Of a DNA stretch of 59,694 bases, positions 35,435 to 43,804 are shown one piece after another (position 1 is the first letter of the stretch; the number at the start of each line of letters is the position of its first letter). The notes beneath the pieces were generated by a model. It did no database searches. It was not told the origin of the DNA and worked only from the letters and a program-made list of their open reading frames with translations. A program made the position numbers and the translations under genes. The DNA is from Hyphococcus sp. (GTDB lineage: Bacteria; Pseudomonadota; Alphaproteobacteria; Caulobacterales; Parvularculaceae): contig JANQOV010000094.1 in the NCBI GenBank assembly GCA_028285645.1, forward strand, positions 1 to 59,694, given 5' to 3'.

Positions 35435-36409
35435 ATGAAATCGCTTCGGTTGATCTGTGTTGACGATGAGCCGCTCGCCCTTGAGCAGGTTCAGTTGGTG
35501 TTGAGTAAAATCGAAACCCCCATGAGCTGCCGTTTTTTTGGAAGCCCGAAGCGGGCAATCGAAGCGCATCGGGAAGAGCCCGCTGACATTGTTATTTCTG
35601 ATCTAAAAATGGGAAGTACAGACGGTCTTGATCTGATCACAGAAATGCGAAAATTCGCGCCGGACGCAATCTACATGCTGCTGTCGGCTCAAGCTGACCT
35701 GCAATCGGCGCTCATCGCTGTAAACAAAGTCCGCGTTTTTCGTTTCCTCACCAAGCCAGCGCAAGTCGACGACATCAGTATCGCGATTGTTGACGCCATT
35801 CGAGAGCTGAACATTAAGAAAATGCGCACGATCGCACATTCTACGCTGGATGCGATTGAACAACAGAATACGCCGGTTGCTGCGATCGATCTCAATGGCA
35901 AGTTGATTTATGCAAATAGTCCTGCTGAAGAGATCCTCCGCGACAAAAACGTCTTCAGTATTTGCAAAGACGGCGCGATCCATTCGGTGGATTTGGCGAC
36001 AACAAAAAAATTTCGGGAATTCCTGACGACGCTTTCGAGCTCGGACCCTGATGTCAAGATCAACAATTTGTTTCGCTTTTCCAGATCCAATGACGATAAG
36101 CCAGTTGTTGTATCAGCAGTTTATTTTGATGGTTCAAATGGCGGCACGCCGCATTTCAGCCTTCTTATCTCTGATCCGACGCGAAAAAACATTGTTAATC
36201 CTGCGTCTATTGCAACGGCGTTGCACCTTACCCCCAGCGAGGCGCGCGTGGTGCACGGTCTTGTGACCGGAGGCGGCGTTGCTGAAGCGGCGAAACATGC
36301 GGGCGTTTCGCTTAGCACGGCGCGTTCATATCTCAAAAATGTGTTTCACAAGACCGGCGTATCAAAACAGGCGGAACTGGTGCGGCTTGCCATTTTGAGC
36401 GCAGCGTAG
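35435..36409 (+). CDS. Response regulator REC-PAS-LuxR
   Basis: A 324-residue regulator from the ATG at 35435 (a TTG at 35387 is an alternative). The receiver has DDE at 10-12 and Asp56 (VISDLKMGS) and K in FLTKPAQ. A middle PAS-like segment is TPVAAIDLNGKLIYANSPAEEIL (about 156-178). The C-terminal LuxR-type helix-turn-helix is LTPSEARVVHGLVTGGGVAEAAKHAGVSLSTARSYLKNVFHKTGVSKQAELVRLA. It binds DNA when phosphorylated. It is divergent from the REC-histidine kinase and precedes an Rcp1-type regulator on the other strand. Confidence 0.88.
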   Translation: MKSLRLICVDDEPLALEQVQLVLSKIETPMSCRFFGSPKRAIEAHREEPADIVISDLKMGSTDGLDLITEMRKFAPDAIYMLLSAQADLQSALIAVNKVRVFRFLTKPAQVDDISIAIVDAIRELNIKKMRTIAHSTLDAIEQQNTPVAAIDLNGKLIYANSPAEEILRDKNVFSICKDGAIHSVDLATTKKFREFLTTLSSSDPDVKINNLFRFSRSNDDKPVVVSAVYFDGSNGGTPHFSLLISDPTRKNIVNPASIATALHLTPSEARVVHGLVTGGGVAEAAKHAGVSLSTARSYLKNVFHKTGVSKQAELVRLAILSAA

Positions 36410-36478
36410 GCCCGCCTTCAAGCGATTTTGGGCTTGCCTACCGAAGCTCGCCGATAGATCTGTTTTTGCGTCTGGCGT

Positions 36479-36925
36479 CTAACCAACTGATGGCGGAAGA
36501 GAAGCAACGTCGAACCAGAATTGATCGACCTCCCGAATGACACGGATGAATTTCTCATATTCGACGGGTTTTGTGATGTATGAGTTTGCGCCGCACTCAT
36601 AGCTTTTGATGATGTCTGATTCGCGCTCTGATGTCGTCAAAATGATGACCGGCAACAGTTTTGTTTTAGGATAGCTGCGTATGTTCTTAAGCGTTTCTAT
36701 GCCGTTAAGGCCCGGCATGTTGAGATCCAGTAAAACCAGGTCAGGGGGCGCAGGTTTGCTCGATGCATATGCTCCTTCATGTCTTAAAAAATCGAGCGCT
36801 TCTTGACCGCTTGAGACGATCTGGAGCCGCGCTGAAGTCGCGCCTTGATCGACGATGCGCCGCACGATTTCCTGCTCGCGAACGTCATCTTCAACTAACA
36901 GGATTGTTGCTTGGCGACCTTTCAT
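36479..36925 (-). CDS. Single-domain response regulator, Rcp1 type
   Basis: A 148-residue stand-alone receiver with EDD (12-14), phospho-acceptor Asp67 (VLLDLNMPGLNG), Thr in ILTTSE and Lys in YITKPVEYEKFI. The long loop before Asp and the end motif FIRVIREVDQFWF are those of the Rcp1 group. Start at 36925 with GGGGG 6 nt before the ATG. It has a close paralogue at 41225-41677 (shared EALDFLRHEG/EGLDYLHRKG, TTSExESDIIxSYExGANSYITKPV). These act as phosphate shuttles between kinases. Confidence 0.92.
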   Translation of the reverse strand: MKGRQATILLVEDDVREQEIVRRIVDQGATSARLQIVSSGQEALDFLRHEGAYASSKPAPPDLVLLDLNMPGLNGIETLKNIRSYPKTKLLPVIILTTSERESDIIKSYECGANSYITKPVEYEKFIRVIREVDQFWFDVASLPPSVG

Positions 36926-37087
36926 CAATTCCCCCTTTTAACGGCGCCTCAAACTATGCGCCACCTTAGCGTTGTAGAAATTTTCTACTTTCAGTTTTTT
37001 ACTGAATGTGCAGATTGAATTCTGCGCCGTCCGTCACTGTCAACTGACTCAGCCGTCGAACAAACAATGATCCACTAAATTTTTTTT

Positions 37088-37107
37088 TGACCATACTGTC
37101 ATGACAA
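37088..37107. repeat. Duplicated 20-bp element, copy 1
   Basis: TGACCATACTGTCATGACAA with the palindrome TGTCATGACA. It occurs again at 37250-37269 with one change. A T-run of eight precedes it; both copies follow a TTTTT stretch. Confidence 0.75.
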
Positions 37108-37249
37108 ACGTACAGTCTGTTTGTGTACTTAAAATTGTTAAGTTGTCCTGCTTGCAGCTTTACCTAGTTCGACGATTGAAAATCTTTGCTGCTCCTCTCT
37201 TTAACCTGAATCAACTGTCAAACGCACAAAGTTCTGCTGCACTCATTTT

Positions 37250-37269
37250 TGACCATATTGTCATGACAA
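37250..37269. repeat. Duplicated 20-bp element, copy 2
   Basis: TGACCATATTGTCATGACAA, 162 bp from copy 1 on the same strand and one base different. The centre TTGTCATGACAA is a 12-bp perfect palindrome. It may be an operator site. Confidence 0.75.
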
Positions 37270-37411
37270 TAGAACAACTTGTTGGGGTTCTAAGCGACCG
37301 ACATAAGAGATATTGGCCGCTTCAATAAGAAACGAACCATGTTCCCAGTTCGATGCCTGATTCCACCCTAATCTCTCCGCCAACGCTTTCTACCGCGTTT
37401 TTTTGCTGATC

Positions 37412-37443
37412 GCGAGCCTGAATTCGGTGCTCGCATATTTTTT
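37412..37443 (+). terminator. Possible plus-strand terminator
   Basis: GCGAGC (37412-37417), an 11-nt loop, GCTCGC (37429-37434), then ATATTTTTT. The stem is short but GC-rich. No plus-strand gene precedes it, so an unseen small transcript is implied. Confidence 0.5.
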
Positions 37444-37586
37444 GATTTGCAATCGCTTTAAATTTCAAAAAACCCTATTCGCATGATCTGGATCAACTCC
37501 AACGTCGTTGTCCGCAATTTATAATGTTATATCGTCTTCTCGATGTACACGTCGGGAGATGGATCGTAGTAGCTTTAAGCTAGGAT

Positions 37587-37622
37587 AAAAAAATCCGACC
37601 AGCACGCAAGGCGATGGTCGGA
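37587..37622 (-). terminator. Rho-independent terminator of the second PilZ gene
   Basis: On the minus strand, TCCGACCA (37622-37615) pairs with TGGTCGGA (37601-37594), with a 13-nt loop, followed by seven T residues (37593-37587). It lies about 50 bp after the PilZ stop codon. Confidence 0.85.
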
Positions 37623-37674
37623 CAAGGAACGAAGCTGGAGACGTAAAAAAGGGGCTAAGGCAATATAATAGTTG

Positions 37675-38274
37675 TCATGCAGCGTGATTTATCGGGGCGG
37701 ACTCCTTTTGAGCCGGCTGCGCGGCGATTTGAGCAAATTGAACGCCGAACCCGTCTTCTGAATGCCGGCGCACCGTTCCGCGGCGCTTGTTGACAATCAC
37801 CGGCGCGCCGATTTCCGGTTTTTCATCAGACTTTATAAAGCATCCTGACCGGGACATGTCGAGCACGATGCAATTAAACGTTACGTCTGTTCCATCAATG
37901 CGCACATTGATCTCGACTGCGCAAGGAATCCGTTCGTACGCTCGCTTTTCTCCGCCGTTAGGTTCGAGAAGATCGGCCATGAAAACATATCCCGAAGAGT
38001 GGTGCGTCGTCTCCGGCCGCGCCAAAACATCAAGCTCTATAGCGACCCCTCCGGAAAATACCCTCGCAACCCGACCAGTCAGCCGGCCGGTCTCCGCTGA
38101 TAGGACTGAAATTTTGTCGTTCACATCAAGATCAACGTCAATCAAGAGCGCTATGCCGGTTGTTGACCGGTCGATAACGCGCCCAATACCGCTTGCGCCA
38201 TTTTCGAGAACAAACTGAACGCTCAGTTTGCTTGCACGCCGTGAAGTGTTTCGACGATCAGCCTTGTACTCCAC
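37675..38274 (-). CDS. Tandem PilZ-domain protein
   Basis: A 199-residue protein. The GTG start at 38274 is preferred over a longer frame because GGGAGG stands 6 nt upstream. Domain 1 (about 8-95) has RRNTSRRASKLSVQF and VIDRSTTGIALL, where the DxSxxG motif is kept as DRSTTG. Domain 2 (about 108-185) has KRAYERIPCAVEINV and LDMSRSGCFI. Arrangement and length match the PilZ protein at 33360. Likely a c-di-GMP effector. It ends at a strong terminator. Confidence 0.85.
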   Translation of the reverse strand: MEYKADRRNTSRRASKLSVQFVLENGASGIGRVIDRSTTGIALLIDVDLDVNDKISVLSAETGRLTGRVARVFSGGVAIELDVLARPETTHHSSGYVFMADLLEPNGGEKRAYERIPCAVEINVRIDGTDVTFNCIVLDMSRSGCFIKSDEKPEIGAPVIVNKRRGTVRRHSEDGFGVQFAQIAAQPAQKESAPINHAA

Positions 38275-38734
38275 CTTTTGCCTCCCTGTGTTCGCTGCCT
38301 TCGATTTCAGCGACAATAAAATGAAACCGAAAGACAAAATACCTCAAAATGGGGGTGACTTTGAGACATCCCTGTCGTCCTGTGGGTTGCTGAGTAAATT
38401 CACAGCAAACGATTGCGCGACATAAGAACACGGCCGCCGGGGGGGCGGCCGCGTTCAGTTTTGTATAGGAACAACTCTGTCAGACTAGTTCGCGGAGTGT
38501 GACCCAGAAACGCCGAGCGCGCCATCCTCAAATGGGGGTGATATGTGCAACGCGCACCAAATGGGGCCTCATGACCGTTCATCAAGTGGGCGGCTGTCCG
38601 CGCCTTAGATGCGACGGCAGTCGGTTAAGCCTATTGAAAGGAGTTGGTAACTCTATAATAGCGCTGGCCGCGCATACTGTGGCGCCGCAATTTCGAACTA
38701 TCAAAAAGCTATAAACTCAATAACGGCGCCCGCC
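38275..38734. other. 460-bp intergenic region with hairpin and short direct repeat
   Basis: No gene is supported. CTCAAAATGGGGGTGA at 38343-38358 returns as CTCAAATGGGGGTGA at 38527-38541. A strong GC-rich hairpin lies at 38426-38456. A 61-codon minus-strand frame at 38400-38585 runs through the hairpin and has no ribosome site, so it is not called. Confidence 0.6.
38426..38456. terminator. Strong GC-rich hairpin, possible terminator or small-RNA end
   Basis: Left arm GAACACGGCCGCC (38426-38438) pairs with 38444-38456 with one mismatch and a 5-nt G loop, then AGTTTTG. No gene on either strand clearly ends here. Confidence 0.5.
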
Positions 38735-40918
38735 ATGACCACAAAAATCAACCGTATTACTTTGGGCCTCGCATGGCGCTACGCGATTGGGCTTTTACTG
38801 ATCGCCTTGCTCGCCACATTTGCTTTTTTTTCTCATCAATTCGTCATCAAGCAAAACAAGGGGAACGGCGCTGTCATCAATCTCGCCGGCCGGCAGCAAA
38901 TGCTGTCGCAACAGATAGCGCTTAAGGCGAGCCAACTGCAACAATCCGTCGACGCCGAACAATTGACGGCGTTGCGCGTTTCGGTCAGCGAAATGACCCA
39001 TGCCCATGAAGCGCTTGCCCATGGCGCGCCGCATCCTTTCCTCATGCGCCCCGTTAGAAATTCGAGTGCAGTGAGCGCTGTCTATTCGCAATCGCCGCAT
39101 GCGACTGATGAACAGGTAAGGGATTTTCTGGCTGCTGCGTCGGTTGTCTTGCGCAAGGCTGAGCGGGGCGCGCTGCCGGCGAATGACAGCGATGTTAAAA
39201 CCGTTGTGAACTTAAGCGGCGGGCCCTTGTTGGAATCTCTTCAAGCGGCTGTGCTCGCGCATGAGCGGCAAGGCGAAAGAGAATTCGTCCGGATTGCACA
39301 GGTCGAAACAGCGATCTGGATCGCCATTTTTGTGTTACTAGTTAGTGAAGCCTTCTGGATTTTCGCGCCAGCCGTACGCCGCGTGAAACACAGCATGACC
39401 AAAGCAGAAGAAGTGAGCGCTAAACTCGCAAAAAGCGAAGTGAATTTGCGCAACGCGGCGGACGGAATGGCGCGCGCTCAACACACCGCCAAGCTCGGAA
39501 GCTGGGAATGGCATGTTCAGGAAGATAAATTGCACTGGTCTAAAGAAATGCACCGTATCTTCGGCACCGATGCTAAGACGTTCAAAGAAACCTATGAGGG
39601 TTTTATTGAAAGAGTCCATCCAGGTGATCGCGACAGGGTGAACGCCGCTGTCAGGGAAACGCTCGAAAACGGAATTCCTTATGACATCGACTATCGCATT
39701 CTGCCAAAAGACAGCGGGGGTGAAGAGATCATCGGCAACGCGCGCGGCGCCGTCGAAAAGGATGCAGACGGCAAAGCAATTCTATTTTTGGGTACAGTAC
39801 AGGATGTGACTGGGCGCCGCAAACTGGAAGAAGATGTCAGACGGCGCACGGAAGAGTTGGAGCTCATCTTAAACAACGTTCCTGTGCGTATCTGGTTCAA
39901 GGACGATATGAATCGAATTATCCGCCTCAATGAGCAGGCTGCAGAATCCATGGGCATGAGTGTTGCTGAAGCCGAGGGCGCGAACGCTTACGATCTTTTT
40001 CCAGACATGGCGAAGAAATATCATGAGGATGATCTCGAAGTCATCGAGTCCGGCGCGCCAAAGCTCGGCATCATTGAAGAATTTACGCCAAAGCATGGCG
40101 ATCATGGCTGGATCAGCACCGACAAAACACCCTATATCGACCCCGAGACAGGCGATCGGTTTGTCTTTGTCGCCGCAACTGACATCACGAAACTAAAACA
40201 AACCCAGAGCGCGCTTGAACAATCCAATGCAGAGTTGGAGCAATTTGCCCGGGTCGCCTCCCATGATCTCCAAGAGCCTTTGCGCAAAATGATGATCTTT
40301 AGCGAGTTTTTAGCGCAGGATCTCGGCGAGGAAATCCCTGACAAAGCCAAGGCCGATCTCGATGCTATCTCAAGTTCGGCGCAGCGTATGCAGCGTCTCA
40401 TAAAAGATATTTTGAGCCTTTCACGCCTGCAAACAGGCGAGCGCAATTTACAGCCTGTCGATCCGCAGGAATGTATCAGCGAAGCCATGGCCACATGGGC
40501 CCATCGTTGCAAGGAACTCGGTGCGACAATCCTCTATGACGATCTGCCCTTGGTCATGGCGGACCCGGTCCTACTAATGCAAGTCTATCACAATCTCATC
40601 GGTAACGCGCTCAAATTCGTCTGTAATGATTGCAAGCCGGAGATTCGCTTCACTGCTGAGATGGTTGGCAGGCAGGCGATCCTGGGCGTTCAGGACAACG
40701 GGATCGGAATCGCCGCTGACCATCGCCAAAAAATCTTTGAGCCTTTGGCGCGCCTCCACGCCCGTGAAGAATTTGAAGGCACTGGCATCGGGCTTGCCAT
40801 CTGCAAAAAGGCGATTGAGCGCGCCGGCGGGCGTATCTGGGTCGACTCAACGCCAGGGGCGGGCGCTCATTTTCGATTTGCGCTTGCCCGCGCCGTCTCG
40901 ACGCAATCGGCCGCTTGA
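38735..40918 (+). CDS. Membrane sensor histidine kinase with PilJ-type sensor and two PAS domains
   Basis: A 727-residue kinase. Two membrane helices (about 15-33 and 194-213) enclose a periplasmic domain with NLAGRQQMLSQQIALKASQLQ (49-69), the signature of the PilJ/NarX-like sensor domain. PAS 1 (about 245-365, with LGSWEWHVQEDKLHWS and TVQDVTGRRKLEEDV) and PAS 2 (about 375-490) follow. HisKA has ARVASHDLQEPLRKMMIFSEFL, and HATPase_c has NLIGNALKFV, DNGIGIAADHRQKIFEPLARLH and GTGIGLAICKKAIERAGG. The LQEPLR type of HisKA is known from phytochrome-like kinases that work with Rcp1 regulators, and such a regulator gene follows 306 bp later. Confidence 0.92.
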   Translation: MTTKINRITLGLAWRYAIGLLLIALLATFAFFSHQFVIKQNKGNGAVINLAGRQQMLSQQIALKASQLQQSVDAEQLTALRVSVSEMTHAHEALAHGAPHPFLMRPVRNSSAVSAVYSQSPHATDEQVRDFLAAASVVLRKAERGALPANDSDVKTVVNLSGGPLLESLQAAVLAHERQGEREFVRIAQVETAIWIAIFVLLVSEAFWIFAPAVRRVKHSMTKAEEVSAKLAKSEVNLRNAADGMARAQHTAKLGSWEWHVQEDKLHWSKEMHRIFGTDAKTFKETYEGFIERVHPGDRDRVNAAVRETLENGIPYDIDYRILPKDSGGEEIIGNARGAVEKDADGKAILFLGTVQDVTGRRKLEEDVRRRTEELELILNNVPVRIWFKDDMNRIIRLNEQAAESMGMSVAEAEGANAYDLFPDMAKKYHEDDLEVIESGAPKLGIIEEFTPKHGDHGWISTDKTPYIDPETGDRFVFVAATDITKLKQTQSALEQSNAELEQFARVASHDLQEPLRKMMIFSEFLAQDLGEEIPDKAKADLDAISSSAQRMQRLIKDILSLSRLQTGERNLQPVDPQECISEAMATWAHRCKELGATILYDDLPLVMADPVLLMQVYHNLIGNALKFVCNDCKPEIRFTAEMVGRQAILGVQDNGIGIAADHRQKIFEPLARLHAREEFEGTGIGLAICKKAIERAGGRIWVDSTPGAGAHFRFALARAVSTQSAA

Positions 40919-41224
40919 GCCGGAGAAAAGCATTTTCGAACCTGTTTGATAGGATTTTCTGTCAACATTTGTCTTCCAATGATCCGCCCGTGCGTGCGCT
41001 GCGTAATACGTTCTAAATAAAACAGATGAAATCAGCGTTGTGGAAGGCGAAGCTAAACCGCTACTTCAAGGACTGTCCGATTACGGAATGAAAATGCATA
41101 TCTATAGGCGCCCTAGTCAATTCACTGCGCTGCTGCGCTTTTCTTGAATATCTTGGGAGGCGCCCAAATCGACGAGCACTAGCGGTTAAGGTCGCTTAAT
41201 CACAAAAGCAGAGATGAAAACGGA
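40919..41224. other. 306-bp intergenic region
   Basis: Between the kinase and the Rcp1 gene. I see no gene; the longest ATG frame is about 22 codons near 41026. AACGGA before 41225 may serve as ribosome site for the regulator. No strong hairpin or repeat. Confidence 0.5.
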
Positions 41225-41677
41225 ATGTCAAAATCCTCGCCGATAGTCCTTCTTATCGAGGACGATCTTGCGGACCAGGAAATCTTCAAACGCGCGGTTG
41301 GCCAGGGTGTCATGCGTGCGGATTTGCACATTGCCTCTGGCGGCGAGGAGGGACTCGATTACCTCCATCGAAAAGGCGATTTCGCCCCGCCTGCGGCGGC
41401 GCCGGCGCCGGATCTGATCCTTCTTGATCTCAATATGCCGGGCTTAAGCGGTCTTGAGACTCTGGCCCGCATTCGCAGCAACAAAGATACGCGGGCGGTC
41501 CCGGTTGTTGTATTGACGACATCTGACAGTGAAAGCGACGTTGTTCAGAGCTATGAACTGGGTGCCAACTCCTATGTCACGAAACCGGTCAGGTTCGAAG
41601 AATTTGTCAGAGTTATCGGAGAGCTGGACGAATATTGGTTTGATCACGTCGTATTGCCGTCGGCCAAGAGCGCCTGA
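41225..41677 (+). CDS. Single-domain response regulator, Rcp1 type
   Basis: A 150-residue receiver with EDD (12-14), Asp68 (LILLDLNMPGLSG), VVLTTSDSESDVVQSYELGANSYVTKPVRFEEFVRVIGELDEYWF. The regulator at 36479 is a close paralogue, and the tail FVRVIGELDEYWF is the Rcp1 type. With the kinase 306 bp upstream having an LQEPLR HisKA, the two likely form a phospho-relay. Confidence 0.93.
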   Translation: MSKSSPIVLLIEDDLADQEIFKRAVGQGVMRADLHIASGGEEGLDYLHRKGDFAPPAAAPAPDLILLDLNMPGLSGLETLARIRSNKDTRAVPVVVLTTSDSESDVVQSYELGANSYVTKPVRFEEFVRVIGELDEYWFDHVVLPSAKSA

Positions 41678-41992
41678 CGCGATCATCTCTCAAGGAGCGC
41701 TCGGCTTCAACGCTGCTGTTCGAATTCAGCAGGCGCGACGCTCTAGTTCATGAAAGTAGACATTTTGTCTGCTTTCTATATTCGCCGCCCCGAACGATCG
41801 ATCGGAGACAAGGGCCTAAGGTTACATCGCATGCCGTTTTGCGCCCTAAGGATGGTTGCAGCCACTCACCTGTTGGGGAGGTAGAATGATCCCAGTTGAT
41901 TAGAGCAAGATATTCGCTAACAGTAGACTGAATACGCTACCCGAAGCTCTTTCCCCGGAACATTGGCGACAGGCTCAAATGGAACCCGCAAT
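41678..41992. other. 315-bp intergenic region
   Basis: Two small hairpins: CTGCTG / CAGCAG at 41713-41732, and GAAAGTAGAC (41752-41761) with GTCTGCTTTC (41767-41776), the latter followed by TATATTC. They may end the regulator transcript. No gene supported. Confidence 0.5.
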
Positions 41993-43582
41993 ATGACGAC
42001 AACTCAGGTTCAGGCAAAGGCGCAAAAGCGCAACGCATTCACTCGATTTCTCGATGGCGTCGAATGGCTCGGCAACCTCTTGCCGCATCCGGTAACGCTC
42101 TTTGCGGTCCTGGCGTTGGGCATCGTGCTGCTGTCGGGATTTTTCGGCTGGATCGGTCTTGCGGTTGAAGACCCAAGACCCGCCGGTGCGCGCGGCGTTG
42201 CGGAAGACGGCATGATCAGGGCGGTGAGTCTTTTGAACGGAGACGGCGTCCGGCGCATCTTCACGAATCTCACCACTAATTTCACGAGCTTTGCCCCCCT
42301 TGGCGTTGTGCTCGTGGCGATGCTCGGCGTTGGCGTCGCCGAACGCTCGGGTCTTTTATCCGCCGCCGTGCGCGCTATGGTTCTGTCCGCCCCGCGTCAC
42401 GTCGTAACGGTCGCCATCGTTTTTGCCGGCATTGTTTCCAACACCGCGTCGGAAGTCGGCTACGTTGTTTTGATCCCGCTGGCGGGCGCGATCTTTTACG
42501 CGCTCGGCCGACACCCTCTAGCAGGCATGGCCGCAGCGTTCGCCGGCGTTTCAGGCGGCTATAGCGCCAACCTCTTGATCGGCACCATTGACCCGCTGCT
42601 TGCCGGCATCACCCAAGAAGCCGCGCGGCTCATCGATCCCGATTACATCGTGGTGGCGACCGCCAACTGGTACTTCATGGTCGCCTCGACTTTTCTCATC
42701 ACAACGGTCGGCTCGCTCGTGACGATCTTTATCGTTGAGCCGAAGCTTGGCGCCTATGACGCATCGCGCGCCGACCCCACCATTCTCGACAAGCGCATGA
42801 TGGAAAAACTAACCAAGGAAGAAAAGAAAGGCCTTCTTTGGGCCGGGCTCGCTGTGCTCGGCGTATTTGCATTTATGGCGCTGACGCTCCTGCCGGAATG
42901 GGGCGTCTTACGCAATCCGGAGACGGGAGATCGGATCAATTCGCCGTTTTTCCGCGGTTTCGTCGTCTGGATACTGATTTTCTTTATCGTGACCGGCTAC
43001 GCCTATGGGCGCGCTGTCGGCACGATGAAAACTGATCGCGACGTGATCGACGCAATGGCGGCGGCGCTTGCATCGCTTGGTCTTTATATCGTTCTTGTCT
43101 TTTTCGCTGCGCAGTTTGTGGCGTTTTTCGGCTGGACCAATCTCGGCGCGATTAGCGCGGTAACGGGCGCGCAATTCCTCAAGGACACGGGGATGACCGG
43201 CCCCGGCGTCTTCTTCTTTTTCATTTTCATGTGCGCGCTGATCAACCTTTCGCTTGGCTCAGCGTCGGCGCAATGGGCGGTTACCGCCCCCATCTTCGTG
43301 CCTATGTTAATGCTGATTGGCTACGCGCCGGAAGCAATACAGGCCGCGTACCGGATTGGCGACTCCACCACGAACATCATTACGCCCATGATGAGTTACT
43401 TTGGACTGATCCTCGCCTGGGCGACGCGATATGATAAGAATCTCGGCGTCGGCACCCTCATCGCCATGATGCTGCCCTATACGATCTTCTTTATGCTGAC
43501 TTGGTCGACCTTCTTTGTCTTTTGGACCTTCGGACTCGACCTGCCTGTCGGTCCCGGATCACCGACATATTATTCGCCCTAA
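41993..43582 (+). CDS. AbgT-family transporter
   Basis: A 529-residue inner-membrane carrier. FLDGVEWLGNLLPHPVTLFAVL is the AbgT start signature, followed by LTTNFTSFAPLGVVLVAMLGVGVAERSGLL, SNTASEVGYVVLIPL, and near the C-terminus GSASAQWAVTAPIFVPMLMLIGYAPEAIQAAYRIGDSTTNIITPMMSYF. E. coli AbgT imports p-aminobenzoyl-glutamate; some relatives (MtrF, YdaH) export sulfonamides or PABA. The start at 41993 is chosen as the first ATG before MTTTQVQ; a TTG at 41963 extends it. It stands 222 bp before the AraC gene. Confidence 0.93.
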   Translation: MTTTQVQAKAQKRNAFTRFLDGVEWLGNLLPHPVTLFAVLALGIVLLSGFFGWIGLAVEDPRPAGARGVAEDGMIRAVSLLNGDGVRRIFTNLTTNFTSFAPLGVVLVAMLGVGVAERSGLLSAAVRAMVLSAPRHVVTVAIVFAGIVSNTASEVGYVVLIPLAGAIFYALGRHPLAGMAAAFAGVSGGYSANLLIGTIDPLLAGITQEAARLIDPDYIVVATANWYFMVASTFLITTVGSLVTIFIVEPKLGAYDASRADPTILDKRMMEKLTKEEKKGLLWAGLAVLGVFAFMALTLLPEWGVLRNPETGDRINSPFFRGFVVWILIFFIVTGYAYGRAVGTMKTDRDVIDAMAAALASLGLYIVLVFFAAQFVAFFGWTNLGAISAVTGAQFLKDTGMTGPGVFFFFIFMCALINLSLGSASAQWAVTAPIFVPMLMLIGYAPEAIQAAYRIGDSTTNIITPMMSYFGLILAWATRYDKNLGVGTLIAMMLPYTIFFMLTWSTFFVFWTFGLDLPVGPGSPTYYSP

Positions 43583-43804
43583 CGAAGCGAGCGTATTGTC
43601 GGATCGCAAGAGAAGAGACAGTCTGCCCGTTGGCGGCCGTCATTCCGTGATATGGATGATGACTTTACGGTGCGGATTGACGCTCGCGGAGCCAGAGAGA
43701 CGAAGCGCTGAACGGGGCGTCGGCGGGCGCTAAACGCCCCGAAGCGAGCTGGCGCTGCTTGCGCAGAGTTGCGGCGATCGACATTAATCGGCAAAACCTC
43801 CTTC

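Larger units (their letters stand above)
36926..37674. other. 749-bp AT-rich intergenic region
   Basis: This stretch is clearly richer in A+T than its surroundings and holds no convincing gene. It has two copies of TGACCATAyTGTCATGACAA, a plus-strand hairpin with T-run at 37412-37443 and a minus-strand terminator at 37587-37622. A 75-codon frame (37101-37328) starts inside the first repeat copy but has no ribosome site and a non-typical amino-acid make-up. A small non-coding RNA on the plus strand ending at about 37443 is possible. Confidence 0.6.

Noticed and set aside
37101-37328. 75-codon plus-strand frame in the AT-rich gap
   Set aside because: No ribosome site, its start lies inside a repeated 20-bp element that recurs in frame later, and the residue make-up is not like a known protein.
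38467-38490. Possible EcfG-type promoter (GGAAC then GTT)
   Set aside because: The spacing is shorter than usual and the -10 part is weak; no general stress regulator is in the window.
38400-38585. 61-codon minus-strand frame
   Set aside because: It runs through the GC-rich hairpin, has no ribosome site, and no recognisable features.
43714-43740. Hairpin GGGGCGT/ACGCCCC after the AbgT gene
   Set aside because: No T-run follows, the loop is long, and it is not placed right after the stop codon, so I do not call a terminator.
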